From: Candidatus Fermentithermobacillaceae bacterium
GTDB lineage: Bacteria; Bacillota; Sulfobacillia; Fermentithermobacillales; DUSS01
NCBI GenBank assembly: GCA_012842495.1
Contig: DUSS01000031.1
Location: 1-43,817 of the forward strand
Reading direction: 5' to 3'
Length of the DNA: 43,817 bases
In this document: piece by piece, positions 35,021 through 43,817 of the stretch
Layout of the letters: each line of letters begins with the position of its first letter
Numbering within the stretch: position 1 is the first letter of the stretch
The notes under the pieces: generated by a model
Seen by the model: the letters and a program-made list of their open reading frames with translations, nothing else
Databases searched by the model: none
What the model was told of the DNA's origin: nothing
Position numbers and translations under genes: made by a program

Positions 35021-36793
35021 TCAGGAAGCCACCAGAGCGTCCATGGCGGTCATCCAGTCGCGCATAACGCGCCGTCGCTCTTCCGGGTTTTCCGGCATCC
35101 TGATGGGCCTTCCCCGGCCATCCAACACTACCCCGCTGTACCCGCCGCGAAGACGGGCCTTAACCGCTGCGCCCGGTCCTGCCCCGACATCGAATCTCCT
35201 TTGAGGTACGATTTCGGTTTCGACGGTCTCGCCGGGTTCCAACGGAATCCGTTGGATCTCGCCGGAGGAGATCCGAACCGTCTTACCTCCCACGGTCAGC
35301 TCAGCGATCACCGTACCGTCTGCCACCGGCGGACCTTTGGGAGCTACAACAGTTCCCAGGGGCACCAAGGCGATGTTGAAGAGAATGTCTCGGGCGGCAT
35401 CCGGAACTGTCTTGAGGATCATCCCAATGTGAGGAAAGAGGTAGTCCCGGTCCGTGTATATATCAGTAACTCCTTCAGGTTGAAGACCGTCGTTCAGCAT
35501 CATCATCGCCTGCCCGTATCTGGGAGCGTAAGATATAGCTCCGCCCGTTCCGACGATGACACCCACTTTCGACATGTCCAGCTTGACCTCACCGGTCCCC
35601 GTTTGATCGAATATGTCGCTAATTTCCCTTTTCTTCCGGATGCCCTTCAAGCCCCGGACGAGAGAGCGATGGTGCTCCAGGGACAACCTCAAAGCTTCCC
35701 TGCACAAAGCCTGCTCCAGCATGAGGTCGACGGCGGTCTGGGGCAGGGTTGTCGGCCGGATCATCTTGTTGAAGTTCCAATCCCTTAACTCTCGCTCGGT
35801 GATATCTGCGGGAACCCACCGTAAGACGTTCTCGGGACGGGCCTCAACCATGACGTTGCTCATGCTGTACGACATCCCGAGGTTAGCCGAAACGGTCCTG
35901 TAAAACTCGCCGTCCAATACCGAAAAAACGTCAGTCGTAGCCCCTCCCACATCTACCCCCAAGACTTTCGAACCCAGCGTCGCCCGGAGATATTTCAACA
36001 CTTCGCCCACGGCAACGGGAGTGGGCGCGATCCGCTCACCCACCCACGTCAAAAGAGTCCCGTAGCCGGGGGCATGCGACATGACGTGTTCCAGGAACAA
36101 CCTGTGGATTTCGGCAATGCACGGCTCCAGCACTTCGTGTTCGAGGTCGGGTCGCAGATTATCTGTGAAGGTGAGATCCATGATCTCGGACAAGACGTCG
36201 TTCACGTACTCGCGGGCGGATACGTTTCCCGCGAACACGACGGGGACCTTAAATCCCTGTCCGAAACGGGGCCTCGGGTTAGCCGCTGCGACGAACTCCG
36301 CGACCGCTGCAACACCCGAGATGTTCCCTCCGTCCGTTCCCCCCGTGATGAGGATCATGTCAGGCCGGAGTTTCCGTATCCGCTCTATCTCCTCCGATAC
36401 CATCCGCGCGTCATCCATGGCAATGACGTCCAGGACAACCGCCCCGGCACCCAGCGCAGCCCTGTGAGCTGATTCCGCGGTAAGGTGTTTGGCCAGGCCA
36501 GCCACGAGCATTTGGAGACCGCCGCCCGCGGACGAAGTCGCCACGAACAAGTCGACCCCTTCCGGTCCCACCGAGGGGGAGAGAAGCCGACCGGCTTCCA
36601 GGAGCTTGAGAGCTGTCCTGGATTCGAGTCTTCCCAGAGCCTTCCTGACCCCTATCATTACATCCAAATGAGGCGCCTCGACGGTAGTGGGCGCAGTGGC
36701 TTTTCCCTTCATTCCCCAGCCGGCAGAGCTTTTCTCAAAAACCGTAGCCTTCGTCGTGGTGCTTCCCACGTCCACCGCCAGGATGCGTTGCAC
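35021..36793 (-). CDS. glmL: GlmL/MutL family ATPase (glutamate-mutase-associated)
   Basis: The protein (590 residues) is an ASKHA-fold ATPase: phosphate-1 motif LAVDVGSTTTKATVF, LGVDVGGATTDVFSV and VGVIVGTGGAIS. The family (MutL/GlmL, not the mismatch-repair MutL) accompanies glutamate mutase and D-ornithine aminomutase genes and is thought to chaperone or reactivate the B12 enzyme. The GTG at 36793 has GGGGGAAC upstream. No mutase gene is adjacent; the nearest candidate is the fused mutase at 16230-17909. It lies between ABC permease and beta-rich protein genes. Confidence 0.9.
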   Translation of the reverse strand: MQRILAVDVGSTTTKATVFEKSSAGWGMKGKATAPTTVEAPHLDVMIGVRKALGRLESRTALKLLEAGRLLSPSVGPEGVDLFVATSSAGGGLQMLVAGLAKHLTAESAHRAALGAGAVVLDVIAMDDARMVSEEIERIRKLRPDMILITGGTDGGNISGVAAVAEFVAAANPRPRFGQGFKVPVVFAGNVSAREYVNDVLSEIMDLTFTDNLRPDLEHEVLEPCIAEIHRLFLEHVMSHAPGYGTLLTWVGERIAPTPVAVGEVLKYLRATLGSKVLGVDVGGATTDVFSVLDGEFYRTVSANLGMSYSMSNVMVEARPENVLRWVPADITERELRDWNFNKMIRPTTLPQTAVDLMLEQALCREALRLSLEHHRSLVRGLKGIRKKREISDIFDQTGTGEVKLDMSKVGVIVGTGGAISYAPRYGQAMMMLNDGLQPEGVTDIYTDRDYLFPHIGMILKTVPDAARDILFNIALVPLGTVVAPKGPPVADGTVIAELTVGGKTVRISSGEIQRIPLEPGETVETEIVPQRRFDVGAGPGAAVKARLRGGYSGVVLDGRGRPIRMPENPEERRRVMRDWMTAMDALVAS

Positions 36794-36808
36794 CTCGAGT
36801 TCCCCCTT

Positions 36809-37507
36809 TCATAGGCCCCCACACGCACCGCACTTGGCGCAGGAGGGATTGGGTATAACGTAGACTGGTTTGTTCATCAAGAGCTGGTCGGTCGTCGCGT
36901 TTTTCAAGAGGAGAAGAGGCAAGAGAGAGCCCAGAAAAACGGCACCCAGGGCGATGCCGGTGGAAGCTAGAATGGCAGCAGGCGACGGGAGCCAGGTGCC
37001 CCACACCAGTTTGGAAGATACCTGCCCAATGGCAAGACCCAAAGGTATTCCCGGAGCACCCGTGAGGAGGGCTTCGAAAACCAGCAGCTTCTGGAGTTCC
37101 TTGGTGGTTCCTCCAACTGCGCGCATCACACCCAGAGTTCTCTTCCGTCCGAGGAGGGATGCAGTTAAAAGACACGTTATCGCCGCGGCACCAAGCACGG
37201 GAAGGAAAGCGAGAACGTTTCTCCAACCGCCTAGAGCAGCTCTACACGCATCCCTGGCGAGCAACCGGCCGGCGAATTCCGGCCCCGCGCGTTCCAACTC
37301 GCACACGTCGTCGCATACGAGACTTGCAGGGCGAACCCTGGCCACCGTCGTTTCTACGACGGTTCCCATATATCCCAGAACCATCACGGCCATCACCGCC
37401 GTAGATGCCACTACAAGGGAAATGAACACCACCTGAAACGGGCGCATCTTTACACCCCGGATGGCGAGGAGGAGGTATATGTCGATCTCCTTGACGCCGG
37501 CGCGCAC
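36809..37507 (-). CDS. FtsX/MacB-type ABC permease with a C-terminal cysteine tail
   Basis: The 232-residue protein has four hydrophobic helices (about 22-45, 98-118, 145-165 and 180-205) and the FtsX-core signature RTLGVMRAVGGTTKELQKLLVFEALLTG (read in parts as LGVMRAVG and FEALLTG). The extracytoplasmic loop is very short. It ends in SCAKCGACGG, a CxxCxxC tail unusual for permeases. The GTG start at 37507 has GGGGG at 11 nt and GGAGG at 2 nt. It follows the ATPase gene by about 50 nt. Confidence 0.75.
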   Translation of the reverse strand: MRAGVKEIDIYLLLAIRGVKMRPFQVVFISLVVASTAVMAVMVLGYMGTVVETTVARVRPASLVCDDVCELERAGPEFAGRLLARDACRAALGGWRNVLAFLPVLGAAAITCLLTASLLGRKRTLGVMRAVGGTTKELQKLLVFEALLTGAPGIPLGLAIGQVSSKLVWGTWLPSPAAILASTGIALGAVFLGSLLPLLLLKNATTDQLLMNKPVYVIPNPSCAKCGACGGL

Positions 37508-37556
37508 AGCCTCCTGAGCCCCCTTTCCATACCGGATGCTGTTTTTGAAGTGGAAA

Positions 37557-38240
37557 CTATTCCATTATCCTGCCGTCCCTCAGTTTCACTACCCTGGTGG
37601 CGTACTCCTCAAATTCGCAAGCGTGAGACGCGACGACGAAGGTTTGGCCGTCTATTCGGTTGAAATCCCTGAACAGCTCCATAACTTCCCGGGCAGTCTT
37701 GCTATCGAGGTTCCCCGTAGGTTCGTCCGCCAGTATAAGCGAGGGCTTCGGCGCCAGTGCCCTTCCGATCGCGACTCTTTGCTGCTCCCCTCCGGAGAGC
37801 TCAACAGGATAGTGATTAGCCCTACCCTCGAGGTGTAATCTGGATAAGAGATTTGCCACGCGCTCGTGTATTTCGCCGGGAGCTACGCCGGCTATTCTCA
37901 GAGGAAAAGCTATGTTTTCCCACGCGGTAAGTTCCGGAATAAGATTAAAGAACTGAAACACAAAGCCCAAATCCTTCCTTCTTAAAAGGGCCAGGTCGTC
38001 CTCGCTCATTCTCGAAAACTTCCTGCCCTTCATAATGACCTCACCGTGGGAAGGGCGGTCTATGCCTCCGAGAATGTTGAGGAGCGTGGTCTTGCCCGAT
38101 CCCGACGGCCCCTCGAGGAGCACGAACTCACCCGGATACACGACGAGATGTACGTTCTGGAGAGCAAACACCCCGTCCCCTACCGGGTAGAATTTGGTCA
38201 CTTCGTGGCACCTGATTATCGCGTTTTCATACCTGTCCAC
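37557..38240 (-). CDS. ABC transporter ATP-binding protein, LolD/MacB type
   Basis: The 227-residue protein has Walker A GPSGSGKTT, signature LSGGEQQR, Walker B LILADEPTG and switch His in VVASHACEF. It belongs to the group that drives FtsX/MacB-like permeases, which act mechanically rather than as channels. The GTG at 38240 has GGAGGTG 7 nt upstream and overlaps the first permease gene by 14 nt. Permease genes flank it on both sides. Confidence 0.95.
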   Translation of the reverse strand: MDRYENAIIRCHEVTKFYPVGDGVFALQNVHLVVYPGEFVLLEGPSGSGKTTLLNILGGIDRPSHGEVIMKGRKFSRMSEDDLALLRRKDLGFVFQFFNLIPELTAWENIAFPLRIAGVAPGEIHERVANLLSRLHLEGRANHYPVELSGGEQQRVAIGRALAPKPSLILADEPTGNLDSKTAREVMELFRDFNRIDGQTFVVASHACEFEEYATRVVKLRDGRIME

Positions 38241-39657
38241 GGGCGAGCACCTCCGCACACGGAAGTCTCGAAGCAACAGCGACCACGGACGAACCCATAA
38301 CCAGCGACACCAGCACCGCGGCGCCGAAAGCGAGTCCCACGTCTGCGAGAGCGGCTTTTAGGAACGCCGAAATGGGTAGCTCGGACCCGAGCCAGTCGAG
38401 AAATCTCAAGCACTCCCCCGGGACAAGCCCGATGGCCGACCCGACCAGAAAAACCCAGAGCATGAGGGAGTATACATAAACTGCGATTTGCCTGGACGTA
38501 GCTCCGACAACCCTCAACAGGCCGATTTTCCGCCTGGACTGCGAGATCATGACGTAAACGCTTCCACACACGATGGTTCCGGAAAGAACGTAGGTCAGAA
38601 CTAGCATGACGAGCTTGGTATCGGACAGGGCGACGGGCGCGGGCGAACCGGCGACCCGGATCTCGCCGAGTTCTGGGACGGTGAAAACAGCGTAGCGGCC
38701 CCGTAGCGCATCCCGGACGGCCCGGGCCACCACCTTAACCATGGCCATTTTGTCAACCCGGACGGCGAGCTGGTAACAAGCGAGTTCCCTCCACCCGGCC
38801 CGGGCACACATGCTCCGAAACACCCGTTCGGTGACCATAATCTCGGGCCGGTCCCATTCAAAGGTTGGCGGAGCCTCGGGGGCCGGCACTCGACCGCCGG
38901 TAGGGACTCCCCTTCCCCCTCCGGGAACCCCGGCCTCCCGTAGTCGCCTGGACATGTCGTACTGGCCCGAGCTTCTCAGAGTAAACTCAACACACCTGGT
39001 CCAATCCACCTCCCCGGGGATTGCCCCCGGTGCGGGGAGAACCAACTGAAAAGTTTCGCCCGCCTGGACTCCGGCGATGGCCTTCCCCTGGAAGACGGGA
39101 ACGATGGCTTCTTGCTGACCCTCGTTCCATAACCGGCCGTCTGTGACATACTCGCTCATCGAGTAAAGGTCCGTCTCGAACGCGGGATCTCTGGCTCTAA
39201 GAATGGCCTCGAACTTTCCCCGGGAAGTCTCCACGTAACACGGAAGGGAATAATACGGGATCGCCGCGGCGACCCCGGGAATCTCCCGGATCTTGCGGGC
39301 GATCTCGTCTAGGTTCAGGGGAGCCCATTCGGGTGTCCCCGGAAAAGCTAGGTAGCCCCGAGACGGGAGGTCGGGGAGGTAGTATTCGAGGTACGATTGC
39401 CAGGGGCGGCCTTTCCACGGTCGCCACTCCATTTCCAGACCGGATCCTGGCGTCAGGAGGTCGATACCGGAGAAGATCAAAATCTCACCGCCGGCAAGAG
39501 CCCTTATCTCCGCAGCGAACCCCTGGGGGTACCCCGAGAGAACAGCTCTATATCCCACCAGGGAAAATGCGGCAATAGATACAGCGATCAAGGCCGCCGT
39601 TACCCTGGTGGAATTGGCCCTGAGTTCCCTTGCAGCTAACAGCGGGAAATCCAGCAC
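38227..39657 (-). CDS. FtsX/MacB-type ABC permease with large extracytoplasmic domain
   Basis: The 476-residue protein has one N-terminal helix (about 18-40), an extracytoplasmic region of about 270 residues, then three helices near the C-terminus with the FtsX core (KIGLLRVVGATSRQIAVYVY). It pairs with the ATPase gene, which it overlaps. The start is a GTG (39657) with GAGAGG close by and GGGGAGG 13 nt away. The substrate is not evident; envelope or lipid export is typical of the group. Confidence 0.85.
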   Translation of the reverse strand: MLDFPLLAARELRANSTRVTAALIAVSIAAFSLVGYRAVLSGYPQGFAAEIRALAGGEILIFSGIDLLTPGSGLEMEWRPWKGRPWQSYLEYYLPDLPSRGYLAFPGTPEWAPLNLDEIARKIREIPGVAAAIPYYSLPCYVETSRGKFEAILRARDPAFETDLYSMSEYVTDGRLWNEGQQEAIVPVFQGKAIAGVQAGETFQLVLPAPGAIPGEVDWTRCVEFTLRSSGQYDMSRRLREAGVPGGGRGVPTGGRVPAPEAPPTFEWDRPEIMVTERVFRSMCARAGWRELACYQLAVRVDKMAMVKVVARAVRDALRGRYAVFTVPELGEIRVAGSPAPVALSDTKLVMLVLTYVLSGTIVCGSVYVMISQSRRKIGLLRVVGATSRQIAVYVYSLMLWVFLVGSAIGLVPGECLRFLDWLGSELPISAFLKAALADVGLAFGAAVLVSLVMGSSVVAVASRLPCAEVLARGQV

Positions 39658-39909
39658 AACCTCTCGCCTACCTCCCCGCTCTCATACCCCCTGGAGAGCT
39701 ACAACCCGTTGGAACTCAATATATGATGCCGTGAGCTCGGCATCCTTCGTTCCGTTACTGAAATGTAATGCGATCAAATGAGAGACCCCGTTGCAGGGCC
39801 TCAGGCGTTGCTGGAGGTAATGCCTTCGGGTTAGAATGCGGTGCCGTGGAGTGCGAAATCACCGGCAGTTATGTAGCAGAAAACGATCTATCTCCGCAGG
39901 CTTCCAGGG
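39658..39909. other. Intergenic gap upstream of the ABC/GlmL unit
   Basis: A 252-nt gap separates the XRE-TPR gene from the first permease gene. A 7-bp inverted repeat, GATGCCG (39725-39731) with CGGCATC (39738-39744), is the clearest structure; it has no T-tract. On the minus strand TATATT follows it, but no good -35 goes with it. No gene is seen. Confidence 0.4.
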
Positions 39910-41883
39910 TCATCGCATAGTGGCCCGCAGCCAGTTACTGCGTTCCTGCATCACCCGGTAGAGAGGATCGCCCTCTTCTTTCATGAAAGTCGCGTACGCA
40001 TGGCATGCCCTGGCCTCGAGGGAGGGAGCTCCGTGCTCCTGGGCAATCCGTATCGCCCTTCTAAACAGGTCCGACGCCTTCGTTTTGAGTCCCCGGGCCG
40101 ACAAAACTTCCGCCTGAGCAATCAGCACCGGCACGAGACCCTTGACCATCTTCGTTCGTTCGAACAAGGCGAGGGCATCTTCCAACTCAGGAAGGACCTC
40201 GGCCAAATTCCTCCACCTGTGTAGGAGGATAAGGGATCTCACCACCCCTGCCACGGCCATTCCCAGGGACTCGGCGTCATCGAGCTTTTGGGCAAGCTTG
40301 CGGGCCTCTTCGAACTGTTCCAGGGCTAAAGAGGCTTTTCCCTGGGCAAGGAAAATCCGCCCGAGTTCCAGTCGCGCCCGCAAGCCGGGTTTCCGGTCGC
40401 CCTTTTCCGAGAGAGCGAGGACCCGGGTCAAACTGGTTTTGGCATCCTCGAGTCTGCCCTTCTCGATAGAAAGCACTCCCAGGCCGAGAAGAGCTCGCTG
40501 GAGACCGCTGAGATAGTCGATGGTTCTGGAGAGGTCTAAAGCTTTTTCCAGCTCCGCTTTTGCCCGGCCCAGATGCCCGCGCTCCAAAAGGATCTCCCCA
40601 AGCGTGCACCTTAGTCTCGCCTCTTCTTCCCCTGTCTTGACAAGTTCCAGCGCCCCCTCGATAGCCTTTTGAGCCTGTTCCCAGCTGCCCAATCTGGCCT
40701 CCACAACCGCAAGAAACTCCAGAGCCAATACTGTTTCGGTGACCCTGTCCAGGGAGCGCCATATCTCCAGTGCTCTTACCTGATTTTCCCGAGCCTGCAC
40801 CATTTCTCCCAGTTCCATGCAGCACGTGGCTAGCATCCCGTAGCAGTACGCCTTTTCGGGAGGGGGTGCGTCGAGAAGGCGCAAAAGCCCGAGTTCCACT
40901 TCGAGGAAGCCCCGCGCTCTTGACCATTGCCGGCCCTCTAACGACTGCTCCCAAGCTTTCCGAAAATACTCTCGGGCCCGCTCGAGCTCGCCTGCCGTAA
41001 GGAACAAGGCCGCAATGTAACTCGAAAGGTCATCTCGCGCCAGGTCTTTCAGAGCTCTCGCCAGCGACGAAGAAAGCTGCCTGAGACGTCCGGCGGGGAG
41101 GTGCTTCCGGATCCGCCACCAAAAATCGTCCTCGTTGACACCGGCAACAAGACCTCCTTCTTCGTCTTTAGCAAGAAAGGCGAGCCCGGTCTCGCGAAAC
41201 CGCTCAAGCCCGGCGATCACCCGCGCCACCGGCCACCGCAAAGCATCGACCAGCACATCTACGGGAACGCCTCCCGGAATCTCCATGGTGAGGCTCAAGG
41301 CCGCCGCAAGGATTTGCAAATCCTCGTCGACCAAGACATCTCTTGATCGCCCGTCTTGCCCGAATTCTACCCCTACCGTCCCCCGCGAGCCTGCCGCCGC
41401 TATGCTCGCCGCCGGCGCCTTTGGCCGCGGGTGGGAGGCCCTGATCTTGTTCCAGTCTTCCAGCGTGCCACGGATGACTGCACCCAGTTTCGACAGCTCT
41501 TGCCCGGAGAGGGTGTTCAACCGCCGGTACAGAGCAGTTTTAAACGCGAGATCATCGACGCCGAGGGCGAGAAGGAGATCGTCCACGGCCAGGACAGCTT
41601 CGGGAACTCCCGATGGTGCCAGCTGCGAAACGGCCTCTCCAGAAGGGATCACGGGTTCGTACTCCAGGTCTGCGTCCTCTCTGAAAAGCTGCCATACGCT
41701 TACTCCAAGAGCCAGGGCAATGGCGTCCTTGTGGAAGTCCGAGAGGTTTTCCCGTTCGCCCGACAGTATCAAGGACAAGTACGAGGGGCTTAGGCCCACC
41801 ATCGAAGCGAGCTCTTTAACCTTCATACCCCTCTTGTGCATCAGCTTTTTGACGTTTTCGCGGAAAACCAGAGCGGACTTCAT
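39910..41883 (-). CDS. XRE-family regulator with TPR repeats
   Basis: The 657-residue protein has an N-terminal XRE helix-turn-helix (ENVKKLMHKRGMKVKELASMVGLSPSYLSLIL, read in pieces as MKVKELASMVG and SPSYLSLILSG), a linker of about 200 residues, and at least six TPR-like helix pairs from about residue 320 (ALEIWRSLDRVTETVLALEF, AKAELEKALDLSRTIDYL). Such proteins often bind a signal peptide or partner through the TPR array. The ATG at 41883 has GGAGG 7 nt upstream; the frame is open to 42000. It is divergent from guaB and upstream of the ABC genes. Confidence 0.85.
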   Translation of the reverse strand: MKSALVFRENVKKLMHKRGMKVKELASMVGLSPSYLSLILSGERENLSDFHKDAIALALGVSVWQLFREDADLEYEPVIPSGEAVSQLAPSGVPEAVLAVDDLLLALGVDDLAFKTALYRRLNTLSGQELSKLGAVIRGTLEDWNKIRASHPRPKAPAASIAAAGSRGTVGVEFGQDGRSRDVLVDEDLQILAAALSLTMEIPGGVPVDVLVDALRWPVARVIAGLERFRETGLAFLAKDEEGGLVAGVNEDDFWWRIRKHLPAGRLRQLSSSLARALKDLARDDLSSYIAALFLTAGELERAREYFRKAWEQSLEGRQWSRARGFLEVELGLLRLLDAPPPEKAYCYGMLATCCMELGEMVQARENQVRALEIWRSLDRVTETVLALEFLAVVEARLGSWEQAQKAIEGALELVKTGEEEARLRCTLGEILLERGHLGRAKAELEKALDLSRTIDYLSGLQRALLGLGVLSIEKGRLEDAKTSLTRVLALSEKGDRKPGLRARLELGRIFLAQGKASLALEQFEEARKLAQKLDDAESLGMAVAGVVRSLILLHRWRNLAEVLPELEDALALFERTKMVKGLVPVLIAQAEVLSARGLKTKASDLFRRAIRIAQEHGAPSLEARACHAYATFMKEEGDPLYRVMQERSNWLRATMR

Positions 41884-41986
41884 TTGTGGTCCTCCGTGCG
41901 CCGGCTCAATCTTGAACACAGGCCGGCGCTCCAAATTTCGTCTCGATCGCCTCGATATCCTGTCTAGCGGACGCCTCCATCTTCGG

Positions 41987-42015
41987 TTGTCAGAAGGCAT
42001 CTCCCATGATAGACT
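41987..42015 (+). promoter_or_regulatory. Sigma-A promoter of guaB
   Basis: -35 TTGTCA (41987-41992) and -10 TAGACT (42010-42015) are exactly 17 nt apart. Transcription should begin near 42022, giving a leader of about 60 nt before GGGAGG and the ATG. The same TAGACT -10 is used by the rplU promoter. Confidence 0.7.
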
Positions 42016-42083
42016 CGGGAAAATGAGATGCTGTTTCTGGAACGGCGCTCCCTTAACGGGTACCCTCGGGAGGTTTGATATAG

Positions 42084-43541
<1,458 letters not shown>

Positions 43542-43635
43542 GCGATCAATCTCCGCGGTATCCTAAGGGCACACAGCTTGCTCCCCGCGCCAGGACGACG
43601 GCTCCGTGCACGGCTCCAGGCGAGAGACGCTCCAA

Positions 43636-43817
43636 TCAACGGGTAGGGGAGCTTTCCGGCGACGCTCCGGAACTTGCATCGACGGCGGAGCGATCTGCAG
43701 CACCCGGGGGAAGATGTTCCACGCCCCGGGTATACTGGTTACCCGGATTCCAGAGAAGCCACGTGTTGATGCCGTGCTCGTACGAAGCTTTGATCTGCGC
43801 CTGGACCTCGGCGGGTC
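43636..43817 (-). CDS. Probable glycoside hydrolase, C-terminal end only
   Basis: The last 59 codons of a minus-strand gene run from the window edge to a TGA at 43636. The frame reads AEVQAQIKASYEHGINTWLLWNPGNQYTRG, written here as AEVQAQIKASYEHG and TWLLWNPGNQYT, which resembles the C-terminal barrel end of the DUF4015 putative glycoside hydrolases (GHL13-like). The final 25 residues are Ser/Ala/Pro-rich. The rest of the gene lies to the right of the window. It converges on guaB, with no clear terminator between them. Confidence 0.65.
   Translation of the reverse strand, partial: PAEVQAQIKASYEHGINTWLLWNPGNQYTRGVEHLPPGAADRSAVDASSGASPESSPTR

Noticed and set aside
35021-36793. DNA mismatch repair MutL
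   Set aside because: The sequence has ASKHA ATPase motifs, not the GHKL motifs of the repair protein; the shared name is a coincidence.

Overview
The window looks like the chromosome of a spore-forming, moderately GC-rich bacterium of the Firmicutes (Clostridia-like, possibly thermophilic). This rests on a SpoIVFA/SpoIVFB pair, ribosomal protein L27 with the cleavable N-terminus typical of Firmicutes together with its protease Prp, an RsfS-YqeK-NadD-Obg gene order, many GTG/TTG starts with strong GGAGG ribosome binding sites, and a 37-nt-repeat CRISPR array. The species cannot be named from the sequence alone.

Layout. 1-551: eight identical CRISPR repeats and seven spacers, running off the left edge, with no cas genes in view. 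1031-5859: a membrane glycosyltransferase, a MATE exporter that probably starts at CTG, a BON-domain protein and a ferritin-like protein. 6157-15921 (minus strand): a housekeeping block read as B12/radical SAM protein - DUF2344 - RNase G - [promoter] - rplU - prp - rpmA - obgE - nadD - yqeK - LCP protein - rsfS. 16230-20318 (minus strand): a compact three-gene operon with its own promoter, a c-di-AMP (ydaO-type) riboswitch and a terminator. It encodes a D-Ala-D-Ala-ligase-like ATP-grasp enzyme, an opine-dehydrogenase-like enzyme and a fused cobalamin-dependent mutase. 20329-24133: spoIVFB/spoIVFA, an unknown gene with a NUDIX protein, a NusG-domain-II protein and a QueT-like transporter. 24221-32909 (minus strand): purine salvage and de novo synthesis (hpt, NCS2 permease, purE, F, M, N, H, D) behind one visible promoter. 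33093-39657: PspC, a small membrane protein, and a unit of MacB/FtsX-type ABC transporter genes, a GlmL/MutL-type ATPase and a large beta-rich unknown protein. 39910-43817: an XRE-TPR regulator, guaB with a clear promoter, and the end of a probable glycoside hydrolase.

The most interesting part is the c-di-AMP-controlled operon. Genes under c-di-AMP riboswitches commonly act in osmotic balance and the cell wall. Here the switch precedes an amino-acid ligase-like enzyme, an opine-dehydrogenase-like enzyme and an amino-acid-mutase-like B12 enzyme, a set that could make an unusual amino-acid-derived solute or wall precursor. A GlmL-type protein, the usual companion of B12 carbon-skeleton and amino mutases, lies about 15 kb away and may serve the same mutase. 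The product is inference; the riboswitch, promoter, terminator and overlapping gene order are seen directly.
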